DNA of 64,000 bases from Dyella caseinilytica. Its GTDB lineage: Bacteria; Pseudomonadota; Gammaproteobacteria; Xanthomonadales; Rhodanobacteraceae. The DNA lies in the NCBI RefSeq assembly GCF_016865235.1, contig NZ_CP064030.1:4748205-4812204 (forward strand), written 5' to 3'. Below, piece after piece: positions 45,095-53,796 of this stretch. A program made the position numbers and the translations under genes. Within the stretch, counting starts at the first letter, position 1. Each line of letters starts with the position of its first letter. A model generated the notes under the pieces. It saw only the letters and a program-made list of their open reading frames with translations, was not told the origin of the DNA and ran no database searches.

Positions 45095-45622
45095 ATGGCC
45101 AAAGCCGATAAAGTCAGCAAAGCCAAGCAACTGCGCAAGGCACCGTTAAAGACACCCAGTTCGCTTGGTGAAAATGCGCGCCGCGATATTTCCGCTGAAC
45201 TCAATGCGCTGTTGGCGGATACGTTTGCGCTATACCTGAAGACCAAAAACTTCCACTGGCACATGTCCGGTGCGCATTTTCGGGACTACCACCTGCTGCT
45301 CGACGAGCAATCCGACGAAATCTACGCGATCACCGATCCGATCGCTGAGCGCGTACGCAAGCTCGGTGGCACCACGCTGCGTTCGATCGGCCAAATCGCC
45401 AGGCAGCAGCGTCTTTCCGATAATGATGCTGATTTCGTCACGCCCGCGGACATGCTCGCCGAACTGCGGGAAGACAATGCGCGCCTGACCGAATACATGC
45501 GCAAGACTCACGACTTGTGCGATGAATACAACGACGTCGCGACCGCCAGCCTGTTGGAAAACTGGATCGACGAAGCGGAGCGCCGCGTGTGGTTCCTGTT
45601 TGAAACCGGGCGCTCTGTCTGA
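45095..45622 (+). CDS. dps: Dps-family ferritin-like DNA-binding/iron-storage protein
   Basis: A 175-aa protein. A Lys-rich N-terminal tail (MAKADKVSKAKQLRKAPLKT), which in Dps binds DNA, precedes the four-helix bundle with the inter-subunit ferroxidase motif KNFHWHMSGAHFRDYHLLLD then EQSDEIY. It oxidises Fe(II) with H2O2 and stores iron as a 12-mer. GAGAGGA precedes the ATG. It is followed by a strong hairpin. Confidence 0.94.
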   Translation: MAKADKVSKAKQLRKAPLKTPSSLGENARRDISAELNALLADTFALYLKTKNFHWHMSGAHFRDYHLLLDEQSDEIYAITDPIAERVRKLGGTTLRSIGQIARQQRLSDNDADFVTPADMLAELREDNARLTEYMRKTHDLCDEYNDVATASLLENWIDEAERRVWFLFETGRSV

Positions 45623-45639
45623 CAATGTGTTGTTGATAA

Positions 45640-45664
45640 CAAAGGGCCGCGTCGCGGCCCTTTG
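45640..45664. terminator. Bidirectional hairpin between dps and the DoxX-like gene
   Basis: CAAAGGGCCGC - short loop - GCGGCCCTTTG, placed between the converging stop codons (45622 and 45667). The A/T ends of the stem give a T-run on either strand. Confidence 0.8.
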
Positions 45665-45666
45665 CA

Positions 45667-46482
45667 TCAGCGCATCGCCAGTTTGGCGAGATGATCCTGG
45701 GACTGGCGTGAGGAAAGCCACGATACGCCGTGATACGACTCCGTGACGATCCATCCGGCGGCCGTTATCACCGCCGATATCAGCAATGCTGTCCAGCCGA
45801 AACGCTGCGTCGGCGCTGCCATCACGGTCGGAATCCACACAAATACGGTAAAGATACCCATCATCAGCGTTTCCAGTGCCGCTGCCAGACGCGGCAGCAC
45901 CGAGAACAGGATCGCTACGCCTGCAGCGATATGCGCTACACCGGTGAAATAGGCCCAGCCCATGTGATAGGGCAGCCATGCAGGCACCATGGCCGCCGTG
46001 GCGTCGTTATAGATGAGATGTTCCAGGCCGATCAGCGGCACGCTCACCGCGAACAGCATCCGCGCAGCGCGAATGGCATTCTCACTGGTCAGGGCCATGA
46101 AATAGAACTTATGCCAGGGTGCGGTCGCGGTGGCGTAAAGAATCCAGCTTGCACTCACCAGCGTGGCGATCTCGCCGCAGGCGCCCCAGTTCACTTCATG
46201 CAACGGTGCCGCGATCACATGCGGAACATGCAGCACCAGCAGCCATAGCAGCGTGTAAAGCGTGAGGATGAATGCAGCCAGCGCCATGGTCCGTCGCACC
46301 AGCAGGCCCACGCCAGCCATACACAACACGGCACCGGACATACAAGCCAGCAGCGCCCGACCCGGAATACCTGCGGGTACCGGTTGCCAGACAAAGGCAA
46401 AATCGCCGGAGAAAAGACTCAGGCAACCTAGTGCCAGCATTGTCAAAGCAAACAGCGCCTGCCCCATGCTTATGTCACGCAT
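45667..46482 (-). CDS. DoxX-like integral membrane protein
   Basis: A 271-aa protein with about eight hydrophobic segments. It contains FAVSVPLIGLEHLIYNDATA and YHMGWAYFTGVAHIAAGVAI, resembling the four-helix DoxX/SURF4 unit, possibly twice. The role is unknown; DoxX proteins are linked to redox or quinone functions. The start could also be the internal ATG at residue 6. Confidence 0.7.
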   Translation of the reverse strand: MRDISMGQALFALTMLALGCLSLFSGDFAFVWQPVPAGIPGRALLACMSGAVLCMAGVGLLVRRTMALAAFILTLYTLLWLLVLHVPHVIAAPLHEVNWGACGEIATLVSASWILYATATAPWHKFYFMALTSENAIRAARMLFAVSVPLIGLEHLIYNDATAAMVPAWLPYHMGWAYFTGVAHIAAGVAILFSVLPRLAAALETLMMGIFTVFVWIPTVMAAPTQRFGWTALLISAVITAAGWIVTESYHGVSWLSSRQSQDHLAKLAMR

Positions 46483-46715
46483 ATCGGGTACTCCATGTTC
46501 AATGGAAGAAGAACGCTCTTGCTCTATTCACGTCATCATCGCAAGCATTTGGCAAGAGCCAATTAGACGCCACGCAGCGATGCCAAATCGCGCATGCACC
46601 CTTTTCACCGTGGGCATTGCCCCGGTTTTGCCCGAACTTTCCCCGCGCAAGGACCTCAAGTGTGGCTAGCATGCGGTGATCGCGCATGATGTGCTTGACT
46701 CGCAAAGGAGATTCC

Positions 46716-47585
46716 GTGGATCGTCGAAACCTATTGAAAGGCGCTGTGCTTGGCGCTTCCATGTTTGCCCTTCGGCCACGCTTGCTGCACGCATCCGGTA
46801 TCGATGATGCCAAGGCAAGATGGCAGGCGCTGGAGCATCAGCATGGCGGCCGCCTGGGTGTTGCGATTCTGGATACCGGCAGCGGTCAACGCATCGGCCA
46901 TCGCGATCACGAACGCTTCCTGCTGTGCAGCACCTTCAAGATGCTGTTGGCCGCCGCCGTGCTGGCGCGCGTAGACCAAGGCAAGGAGCAGCTCGACCGC
47001 AGGCTCGTCTTCGGTAAGGACGCCTTGCTTGAATACGCGCCCGTCACCAGCCAGCACGTGGGGCCGCCAGGCATGACGATTGCCGAACTCTGCCAGACTG
47101 CTGTCGCGGTGAGCGACAACACCGCTGCGAATGTACTGCTGGCGCATCTCGGCGGTCCATCCACGGTGACGGCTTATGCAAGGGAATTGCACGACGACAT
47201 CACCCGTCTCGATCGCATCGAACCCGAACTCAATCGTCCAAGCACGGACGGCCTGCAGGACACCACCACACCTGCCGCCATGCTCGCCAATCTACAAGCG
47301 TTGACGCTCGGGCAAGCGCTGTCTGATGCCTCACGCAAGCAGTTGATCGAATGGCTATGCGAAACCAGCACCGGCAAGAACCTGTTACGCGCAGGTGTTC
47401 CTGGTGATTGGCGGATCGGAGAAAAGACCGGCAGCGGTGCCACACAGCGCAACGACGTCGCCATCATGTGGCCACCGCAGCGCAAGCCATTGCTGGTGGC
47501 GGCGTACTATGAAAATGCGGATGCGAGTGATGATCAGCGTGCTGCGGTGTTGGCGGCAGTGGGGCGTATCGTTGCGACTGTGTGA
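46716..47585 (+). CDS. bla: Class A beta-lactamase
   Basis: A 289-aa serine beta-lactamase with all motifs: STFK (catalytic Ser70/Lys73) after RFLLC, SDN (130 loop) in VAVSDNTAANVLLA, EPELN (Glu166 omega loop) and KTGSG (234-236). The N-terminus DRRNLLKGAVLGASMFALRP is a probable Tat signal. The GTG at 46716 has GGAG 6 nt upstream, better than ATGs further up. A Cys precedes the STFK Ser (CSTFK), as in carbapenemase-leaning (KPC/NMC-like) and some chromosomal class A enzymes, but spectrum cannot be called from this. No AmpR-like regulator is adjacent. Confidence 0.95.
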   Translation: MDRRNLLKGAVLGASMFALRPRLLHASGIDDAKARWQALEHQHGGRLGVAILDTGSGQRIGHRDHERFLLCSTFKMLLAAAVLARVDQGKEQLDRRLVFGKDALLEYAPVTSQHVGPPGMTIAELCQTAVAVSDNTAANVLLAHLGGPSTVTAYARELHDDITRLDRIEPELNRPSTDGLQDTTTPAAMLANLQALTLGQALSDASRKQLIEWLCETSTGKNLLRAGVPGDWRIGEKTGSGATQRNDVAIMWPPQRKPLLVAAYYENADASDDQRAAVLAAVGRIVATV

Positions 47586-47661
47586 ATGGAATTTGCTGGT
47601 TATATCGCGCATGGTTGATGGATGAACTCACAACTTTCCCGCGATGTCTGTCCACTCCTCA

Positions 47662-47780
47662 CCGTCATTCCGGCGAAGGCCGGAATCCATCTTCAACTAT
47701 GCATCCGAAGCACACAATGTAGTTCTGTGTTGTTCGCGCCATGTATTGAGAATGGATTCCGGCCTTCGCCGGAATGACGG
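47662..47780. repeat. REP-like palindromic repeat with long spacer
   Basis: The arms 47662-47690 and 47752-47780 are inverted copies of the GTCATTCCGGCGAAGGCCGG unit around a ~61-nt loop, between the convergent bla and FAD-monooxygenase genes. Confidence 0.88.
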
Positions 47781-47837
47781 CAAAAGAGCTGGTGGCGAGG
47801 CCAGGTTGAAGTTCTTGCACAAAAGAGCTGACTTTTG

Positions 47838-49373
47838 TCAGGGCCGCAATCGCCCCAATGGCTTCAATTTTCGTGAGGCAAAATAACGATCCAGCATCTC
47901 CCAGATACCAGTCTGATCGACCATGGCGACATACGTATCAGGTCTGAGCAGATAGACCACATTCTGCGTCAGCCCGGCCGCTTGGTATTCGCGCTGCCAA
48001 TCGAATACGTTCAATGTCAGTCCAAGGGTCTTGCAGAAATCGGCAAGTTCCGGCTGCACGGTGCCGTACACGTGCACCTGCCAATCCATCAGAGACAGGC
48101 TGGCAAAATTATCCTCGTAACCGGCGACCGCCCAGGGCAGCCGGTCGCCGCCATGGACGTGGCCGGATGCGCCCTGGCTCAACGGACTGCCGCGGTAGTT
48201 CAGCGTAATCTGTGAGACGGTGCGGAACAGAAACTCGCGCGCAGCGTCGGAGCGCGCCACCGTGGGAATCAGCATGGGTGCGATACGTGTACGCACGAGA
48301 TCGGCGATGCGCCCTTCCGCGGTGACAAAACTGAAAACGCGATCGGTCGTGCTCACCAATTTGCGCGCAAAGCCGATGCGCTCGGTTTCGTAGCTGTCGA
48401 GCAGGCTATCGGGCGCACATCCGTTCAAGACGCTGGCCAGTTTCCAGGCAAGATTGATTGCATCGCCGATGCCAGTGTTCATGCCCTGGCCACCGACGGG
48501 GCTGTGAATATGTGCGGCATCGCCGAGCAGAAACGCGCGTCCCTTGCGGAAATGCTCGGTCACGCGATGGTGAACGCGATAGGTGGAAAACCAATGCACC
48601 TTATGGATCTTCACCTTCAGGTGGGTGATTGCGCGATCGCTGATATCGTCAAACGTAATGCTTTCCGCATCGTCGTCGCGTTCGTCACGCACGGTCCCGA
48701 TCAGCCGCGCGCGACCGCTGCCCGCCATCGGAAACACCGCGAGAAAATCAGCGTCGTCCAGATCGATATGCAACTCGCCATCCATGGATGGCCCTTCCGC
48801 TTCCACATCGGCCGCATAGAACACTTGCCGATACGTGCCGCCTGGAAATCCCGTGCCGGTGATCTCACGCACCAGTGAGCGTGCCCCATCGCAGCCGGCG
48901 ATGTAGCTGGCTTCCCACTGCTGTTCGCTTCCGTCCGATGTGCGCAGCCGGGCGAGTACGCGTCCGGCGTCATCGCTGAAGCCGAGCAGTTCGGTCTGGC
49001 GCTGAACGTCTACACCCAGCTGTGCGAGTCGTTCCACCAGCAGTCGTTCGTGTTCATCCTGCGGAAAGACGTGCATGAAGGGGAAAGGGGTGAGATCCGT
49101 GCCGATCGCTTCGAGCGGCAGACGCGTGGCCTTCTCGCCCTTTACCCAGAGATTAACGCCGGGAACGTGCAGACCGCCTTGGATGACCGCCTCACTCAGA
49201 TCGAGTTGCTGGTAAAGCTCCAGCGTGCGGGCCTGAACCGCCAAGGCGCGCGACGTGGTGCCGGACTCGGCCGCCTTGTCGACGATATGCACCTTTACAC
49301 CCAACCGGGTCAGCCACAACGCGAGCACCAACCCGGTGGGACCGGCGCCGACGATCAGGACATCACTGCGCAT
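47838..49373 (-). CDS. FAD-dependent monooxygenase (PheA/TfdB family)
   Basis: A 511-aa class A flavoprotein hydroxylase. GXGXXG is in SDVLIVGAGPTGLVLALWLT, the DG motif in IAGCDGARSLVREITG, and the GD motif in AFLLGDAAHIHSPVGGQGMN. A C-terminal thioredoxin-like domain is present. Relatives hydroxylate phenols or tetracycline/rifamycin-type drugs; the substrate here is unknown. It is on the same strand as the BaeSR-like pair, whose response-regulator stop is 35 bp from its start, so it may be co-transcribed with them. Confidence 0.9.
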   Translation of the reverse strand: MRSDVLIVGAGPTGLVLALWLTRLGVKVHIVDKAAESGTTSRALAVQARTLELYQQLDLSEAVIQGGLHVPGVNLWVKGEKATRLPLEAIGTDLTPFPFMHVFPQDEHERLLVERLAQLGVDVQRQTELLGFSDDAGRVLARLRTSDGSEQQWEASYIAGCDGARSLVREITGTGFPGGTYRQVFYAADVEAEGPSMDGELHIDLDDADFLAVFPMAGSGRARLIGTVRDERDDDAESITFDDISDRAITHLKVKIHKVHWFSTYRVHHRVTEHFRKGRAFLLGDAAHIHSPVGGQGMNTGIGDAINLAWKLASVLNGCAPDSLLDSYETERIGFARKLVSTTDRVFSFVTAEGRIADLVRTRIAPMLIPTVARSDAAREFLFRTVSQITLNYRGSPLSQGASGHVHGGDRLPWAVAGYEDNFASLSLMDWQVHVYGTVQPELADFCKTLGLTLNVFDWQREYQAAGLTQNVVYLLRPDTYVAMVDQTGIWEMLDRYFASRKLKPLGRLRP

Positions 49374-49407
49374 GGTGTGCCTCGCCCAAAAGGGACCGAG
49401 TCTGGTT

Positions 49408-50088
49408 TTAGTCGATCTCTAGCTTATAACCAACCCCGTAGATGGAGCGGATCGGTTCCTGTCCCGGCGAGGCCTGCTCCAGTTTGCGGCGCAGGTTCTT
49501 GATGTGACTGTCGACCGTGCGATCGGTGACCACGCGATGGTCGAGGTAGAGGTTATCCAGTAGGCGGTCACGCGAGAACACGCGGCCGGGTGCGGCGGCA
49601 AGGGTGCTAAGCAGACGAAATTCCACCGGCGTCAGATCCAGCGCCACGCCGTTGAAGGTGGCGTGATGGGTGGTACTGTCGATTTTCAATGCGGTGCTGT
49701 GGGGCTCTGCGTTCGATCTGGCACGCCGCAGAATAGCCTTGATACGTGCGACGACTTCGCGCGGACTGAATGGCTTGCAGATGTAATCATCGGCGCCGAG
49801 TTCCAGACCAAGCAGGCGATCGATTTCTTCAACCCTGGCGGTCAGCATCACGATGGGAACGTCGCTGAAGCTGCGCAGCTCACGGCAGATATCCAGGCCG
49901 TCGCGTCCGGGCAGCATGAGGTCAAGCAGCACCAGATCGGGTTGCAAGCTTTGGATGGCAGGAATGGCCTCGCGGCCGTCGGCGATCCAATGCCACGCGT
50001 ATCCGGATGCTTTCAGGTAATCGCCGAGCAGCGCCGCGAGTTTGGGTTCGTCCTCCACGATGAGAATCTGTGCGGGAGCATTTTCCAT
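49408..50088 (-). CDS. OmpR-family response regulator (BaeR-like)
   Basis: A 226-aa protein. The receiver domain (residues ~7-120) has the acidic pair VEDEPK, phospho-acceptor in LVLLDLMLPGRDG, T in LTAR and K in CKPF. The winged-helix DNA-binding domain (~130-226) has LTPVEFRLLSTLAAAPGRVF and RTVDSHIKNLRRKLE. The ENAPAQILIVEDEPKLAALL start resembles BaeR. The ATG at 50088 begins 1 nt after the kinase stop. Confidence 0.92.
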   Translation of the reverse strand: MENAPAQILIVEDEPKLAALLGDYLKASGYAWHWIADGREAIPAIQSLQPDLVLLDLMLPGRDGLDICRELRSFSDVPIVMLTARVEEIDRLLGLELGADDYICKPFSPREVVARIKAILRRARSNAEPHSTALKIDSTTHHATFNGVALDLTPVEFRLLSTLAAAPGRVFSRDRLLDNLYLDHRVVTDRTVDSHIKNLRRKLEQASPGQEPIRSIYGVGYKLEID

Positions 50089-50089
50089 C

Positions 50090-51640
50090 TCAGGTGTTCT
50101 CAAGAGGCAGGCGAATGCTCAGCCACAGTCCGCCCAGTGGCGAGGGTTTCGCCTCGATGCGGCCACCATGCGCTTCCACAATGGTGCGGCTGATCGCCAG
50201 TCCAAGGCCAGCGCCGCCGCTGATGCGGTTGCGTGATGATTCCACGCGATAGAAGCGCTCGAACAGGCGCGACAGGTTTTGTTCGTCGACGCCGGGTGCG
50301 GAATCCTTGAAATCAATGTCGACGCTGTTTCCGGAGGGTTTGAAGGTAATGCAAAGGCGTCCGCCGGCATCGGTATAGCGCAGGCTGTTTTCGATCAGAT
50401 TGGCAAACAGTTGATGCAGGCGGCTCTCATCGGCATGAATCGTCACGGGCGAAGGCGGCAATTGTAGCTCGCATGTGATACCGGCTTTGCGAAGGCGCTC
50501 CTGGAACGCATCAACCGTGTCTGCAAGCAGTTTGCCGAGATCCAGATCGATCTTGCGGTACGTCATGCTGCCCAGATCGGCCAGCGAAAGCTGGTACAGA
50601 TCGTCGATCAGCTTGCTCAGCATGGCCACTTCCATCTGCAGCGACTTGAGCGCTTCGCCGTCGAAGCGGCGCACCCCGTCTTCCAGCGCTTCCAGTTCAC
50701 CGCGAATGATCGCCAGTGGCGTGCGCAATTCGTGCGACACATCGGCCACGAATGCGCGACGCATGGATTCGTTTCGCTCCAGCACCACCGCCAGCCGATT
50801 GAAATCGCGTGCCAGCTGGCCGAGTTCGTCCTGCGATTGCGTCGCCACGCGCGAGCTGTAATCGCCCCTCGCCAACGCATGCGTGGCTTTGGTGATGCGA
50901 TGCATGGGTGTCAGCAGCGTGCGTGCCAGCCAGATCGCGAGCAACGCTGCCAACAGCAGCGCGGCAAAGCCAATGATCCAGCTGGCGCGGTATTGCCCGC
51001 GCAGAAAGCGCACGTCGCCAATCGCGGTGACTTCGCGGAACGGCAGCATCAGCAGCGTGCCGACCGCGCGACCGTTGACCGTCACAGCGAATTTCACCGT
51101 ATGCGCGGACGTCGCCATAGCAGGATTACCGAACAGGAACCGGCCATCTTCATCCAGCAAGGCGAAGCGCGTACCGGTGCCAGTGAGATCGGAAAAGGGC
51201 AGGGGCGGCGCCGGTCCATGACCTGGTGCGTGATCAGGACGGCCAAATGACCGCGGCCGATCCTGCGGTGGCAGCGATGGTGGATGACCGGGTGGAGGTT
51301 GATCGCCTTGGTCAGGCGGCGGCATGCCGAAATCCCTATCGGGACCGTTGCCGGGTGGCCCAGGCGGATGCTCGCCGAGCGGGCCCGGCGCGCCGATCGA
51401 CCGCATCACTTCGAACCATGCGCGCGGGTTGTCACGCAGGAACTGCCAGCTGCCGTGCTCTTTGTACGCGGTGGCCAGCGATGCCGCCACGTTCTGCATG
51501 CGAGCGGTTTCCTGCTCCGAGAGATAGCCCAGAAAACCGCGATCAAAACTCAGTCGCGCTGCGATCCCCATGGAGAGCACGGCAAAGACGGCCACGGCAA
51601 GCATGGCCAGGAATAGCTTGGCGGTGAGGCCGGGTCGCAT
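50090..51640 (-). CDS. Sensor histidine kinase (BaeS-like) with Pro/Gly-rich periplasmic region
   Basis: A 516-aa protein. TM1 is near residues 5-27 (LTAKLFLAMLAVAVFAVLSM). A periplasmic domain of ~150 residues includes a long Pro/Gly/Asp-rich stretch (PPGPPGNGPDRDFGMPPPD and onward). TM2 is ~205-225, then HAMP (LTPMHRITKATHALARGDYS), HisKA VSHELRTPLAIIRGEL and HATPase with GGAGLGLAISRTIVEAHGG. It likely senses envelope stress or drugs and phosphorylates the adjacent regulator. The start at 51640 is ATG; a TTG 27 nt upstream is possible. Confidence 0.92.
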   Translation of the reverse strand: MRPGLTAKLFLAMLAVAVFAVLSMGIAARLSFDRGFLGYLSEQETARMQNVAASLATAYKEHGSWQFLRDNPRAWFEVMRSIGAPGPLGEHPPGPPGNGPDRDFGMPPPDQGDQPPPGHPPSLPPQDRPRSFGRPDHAPGHGPAPPLPFSDLTGTGTRFALLDEDGRFLFGNPAMATSAHTVKFAVTVNGRAVGTLLMLPFREVTAIGDVRFLRGQYRASWIIGFAALLLAALLAIWLARTLLTPMHRITKATHALARGDYSSRVATQSQDELGQLARDFNRLAVVLERNESMRRAFVADVSHELRTPLAIIRGELEALEDGVRRFDGEALKSLQMEVAMLSKLIDDLYQLSLADLGSMTYRKIDLDLGKLLADTVDAFQERLRKAGITCELQLPPSPVTIHADESRLHQLFANLIENSLRYTDAGGRLCITFKPSGNSVDIDFKDSAPGVDEQNLSRLFERFYRVESSRNRISGGAGLGLAISRTIVEAHGGRIEAKPSPLGGLWLSIRLPLENT

Positions 51641-51805
51641 GAATGGGCGAAATCGGTGGGGTCCCAAGCGTCATTAGCGCTTGTTTGTCCCACTGGTTTC
51701 AAGGGAGTCGGGGTGAATCCACGGAATCTTCAAACTTCCTGCACAGTTGTCCGTCATGGTGGCCTTGTGCGGCGCCGCAACCGGTGCGCCACCGGGCAAG
51801 CGCTC

Positions 51806-52207
51806 ATGGCATCAGGCAAAAGCAAGGCGGCGATCGAGTTCCTCCACTTTCTGGCGGATATCTCCGATCCCGCCACCGGAACCATCTCGCGCATCAAGCT
51901 TGCCGCCTGGCTGGGCATGACCGAACGGGAATTACGCCAGCGCTGGATACGCCGCGGCGCGCGTGTGGCGTGGCAAACCTTCGCCGACGAATTGCTTGCG
52001 GTGCTGGACGCTGCGCAAGCGCAAGGTCATGGCCTGGAGCAGGTCATCGACTGGTACCTCCATACACCGATTGGACAGGCAAAGCAGCGGACCGCCGATC
52101 AGCTTGTCATTGCAGGAGAAGCACGATGGCTTACGCGACAGCTCGAGATCTTTCAGTTGGGAATCGCCATGCTGCCGAGGACGTGCGACCCGTTGTCTCA
52201 TTGGTAA
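51806..52207 (+). CDS. Small hypothetical protein, possibly antitoxin-like (DUF2384-type resemblance)
   Basis: A 133-aa, helical protein (KAAIEFLHFLADISDPATGT, ISRIKLAAWLGMTERELRQR, QTFADELLAVLDAAQAQGHG, WYLHTPIGQAKQRTADQLVI). A helix-turn-helix-like segment followed by a Trp-Leu-x-TPIG-x-x-x-TADQL block recalls the MbcA/ParS/Xre toxin-binding domain. No toxin gene adjoins it. It overlaps the AraC gene start by 82 nt in another frame. The identity is tentative. Confidence 0.55.
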   Translation: MASGKSKAAIEFLHFLADISDPATGTISRIKLAAWLGMTERELRQRWIRRGARVAWQTFADELLAVLDAAQAQGHGLEQVIDWYLHTPIGQAKQRTADQLVIAGEARWLTRQLEIFQLGIAMLPRTCDPLSHW

Positions 52208-53271
52208 AGACCGTCGAGAACGTCGACCTGCCGCAGTCAGGCATGAGCAGGACGCAGAAGCTGTACAAGGATGACATTCCCGTCGATTACGCCGTGGCAT
52301 TGCTGCAACTGCTCGAGCAACAAGGCATCTCGCGTGAACACGCGCTGGCGGGCACCGGCATCCAGCCGGCGCAACTACAAGACCAGTCACGCCTGACCAC
52401 GCATCAGGACGCCATGTTGCTGACCCATGCGGTACGCCTGACACGCGATCCGGGCATCGGTTACCAGATCGGGCTGCACAGCACGCTGACCTGGCATGGC
52501 CTGCTTGGCTATGGCCTGATGAGTTGCGCAACCTTGCGTGAAGCGCTGGAGCTATGGACGGGCTTCCTCGATCTGCGCACCACCACGTTCACCATGCAGT
52601 TGAGCGAGCGCGATGGTTTCGCCGAACTGCGCGTGCACGATCTGGCGCCACGTGCACCGATGCGTATCTGTGCCGTCGACCGCCTGCTGACCATGACGAC
52701 ACGGTTGTGCGAACAACTGACCCAACGATTGTTGCCGGGCATGGAAATCTGGCACAAGGACAGTGAACCGCTGCACTTCATGCGTTATCGCAAGCGCATC
52801 GTCGCGACGCGCTTTGACACCGGGCTATGCCAGATTCGCATTCCGTCGGCGGATCTGGATATTCCGCTTGCCGATGCCAGCCCATCCACCTACCGGCACA
52901 TCAAGTCGCAATGCGAACGCGAACGCGCGCGCCTGCGCCGCTCGGACGATCTGGTGGTTCGCATCACGGATCTGCTGCAACGGCGTGAAGGCGACTACCC
53001 CGGCATCGAAGAGGCCGCCGCGGTACTGTGCATGTCCAGTCGCACGCTCAAGCGTAAACTGCAACGCCTCAGTCTGAATTACCGCTGCCTGGTGGATGAC
53101 GCGCGCAAGGATGCCGTGCTGCGCGAAGTGCTCAACCCGACGCTGCGTTTCGATGAGATCGCCGTGCGCATGGGGTATTCCGATCCGGCCAATCTCACAC
53201 GGGCGTTCCGGCGCTGGATGGGGGAATCGCCGAGCCAGTATCGGATGCGGCTGCTGACGAGTGGGGCGTAA
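52126..53271 (+). CDS. AraC-family transcriptional regulator (AraC_binding_2/ArgR-like N-terminus)
   Basis: A 381-aa protein with a perfect AGGAG site 8 nt before ATG 52126. The N-terminal domain (residues ~50-240: ALLQLLEQQGISREHALAGT, LTRDPGIGYQIGLHSTLTWH, GLLGYGLMSCATLREALELW) is the type found in OruR/ArgR-like regulators of amino-acid or lipid catabolism. The C-terminal double HTH has EAAAVLCMSSRTLKRKLQRL and FDEIAVRMGYSDPANLTRAF, RRWMGESPSQYR. A shorter form from ATG 52243 is possible. Confidence 0.92.
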   Translation: MAYATARDLSVGNRHAAEDVRPVVSLVKTVENVDLPQSGMSRTQKLYKDDIPVDYAVALLQLLEQQGISREHALAGTGIQPAQLQDQSRLTTHQDAMLLTHAVRLTRDPGIGYQIGLHSTLTWHGLLGYGLMSCATLREALELWTGFLDLRTTTFTMQLSERDGFAELRVHDLAPRAPMRICAVDRLLTMTTRLCEQLTQRLLPGMEIWHKDSEPLHFMRYRKRIVATRFDTGLCQIRIPSADLDIPLADASPSTYRHIKSQCERERARLRRSDDLVVRITDLLQRREGDYPGIEEAAAVLCMSSRTLKRKLQRLSLNYRCLVDDARKDAVLREVLNPTLRFDEIAVRMGYSDPANLTRAFRRWMGESPSQYRMRLLTSGA

Positions 53272-53796
53272 GCGCTGGGTTTTGATCCAGCCCAATACCC
53301 TCACCCGTCGTCCCGGTGAAGGCCAGGGTGACGAATTGGAAACGTATCGCTGACTTGTCGATACATGTGTTTGCTTGCACGTTCGTCACGCACCATTCGC
53401 GTAACTCGCGACAAACAAAAGGAAGCCCCGACAACCAGGGACAGTTGTCGGGGCTTCAAGGACCGTTTCTCGCATTTGCAGGGAGTGGAGAAAGCGGTCC
53501 GAAGTGACATGCTGGGTTCACGTCACCCATGCATCGCCCCACAGCGATGCAAAACTTAGTGTATGCAGTCTGCCACGAAGTTCAGACGTCCAAACGGCTT
53601 TTCGCAACAATGGCCCCAAATAACAAGCGAACGGCCTGCGGCGACAATATGGACGTCCATATGCCTGTCTTGAGCGCCAGCCTAACCTTGTTGGGATGAC
53701 GGTGAGATAAGCATTCAAATCATTGGGAAGAGGGGGCCCGGACGACCGCGAATCGTACCGGGCCCGCCATGTCACACTGGTGAATGACGAGGCCCA
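53272..53796. other. 525-bp convergent intergenic region
   Basis: No gene. It holds a degenerate REP-like half unit (53306-53333) and a strong terminator (53422-53457); the rest shows nothing recognisable. Confidence 0.6.
53422..53457. terminator. Strong bidirectional hairpin terminator
   Basis: GAAGCCCCGACAAC - 8 nt - GTTGTCGGGGCTTC, a 14-bp perfect stem. On the minus strand it is followed by CTTTTGTTTG, so it mainly serves leftward transcripts from the GH92 gene, but it also lies 150 bp past the AraC stop. Confidence 0.85.
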
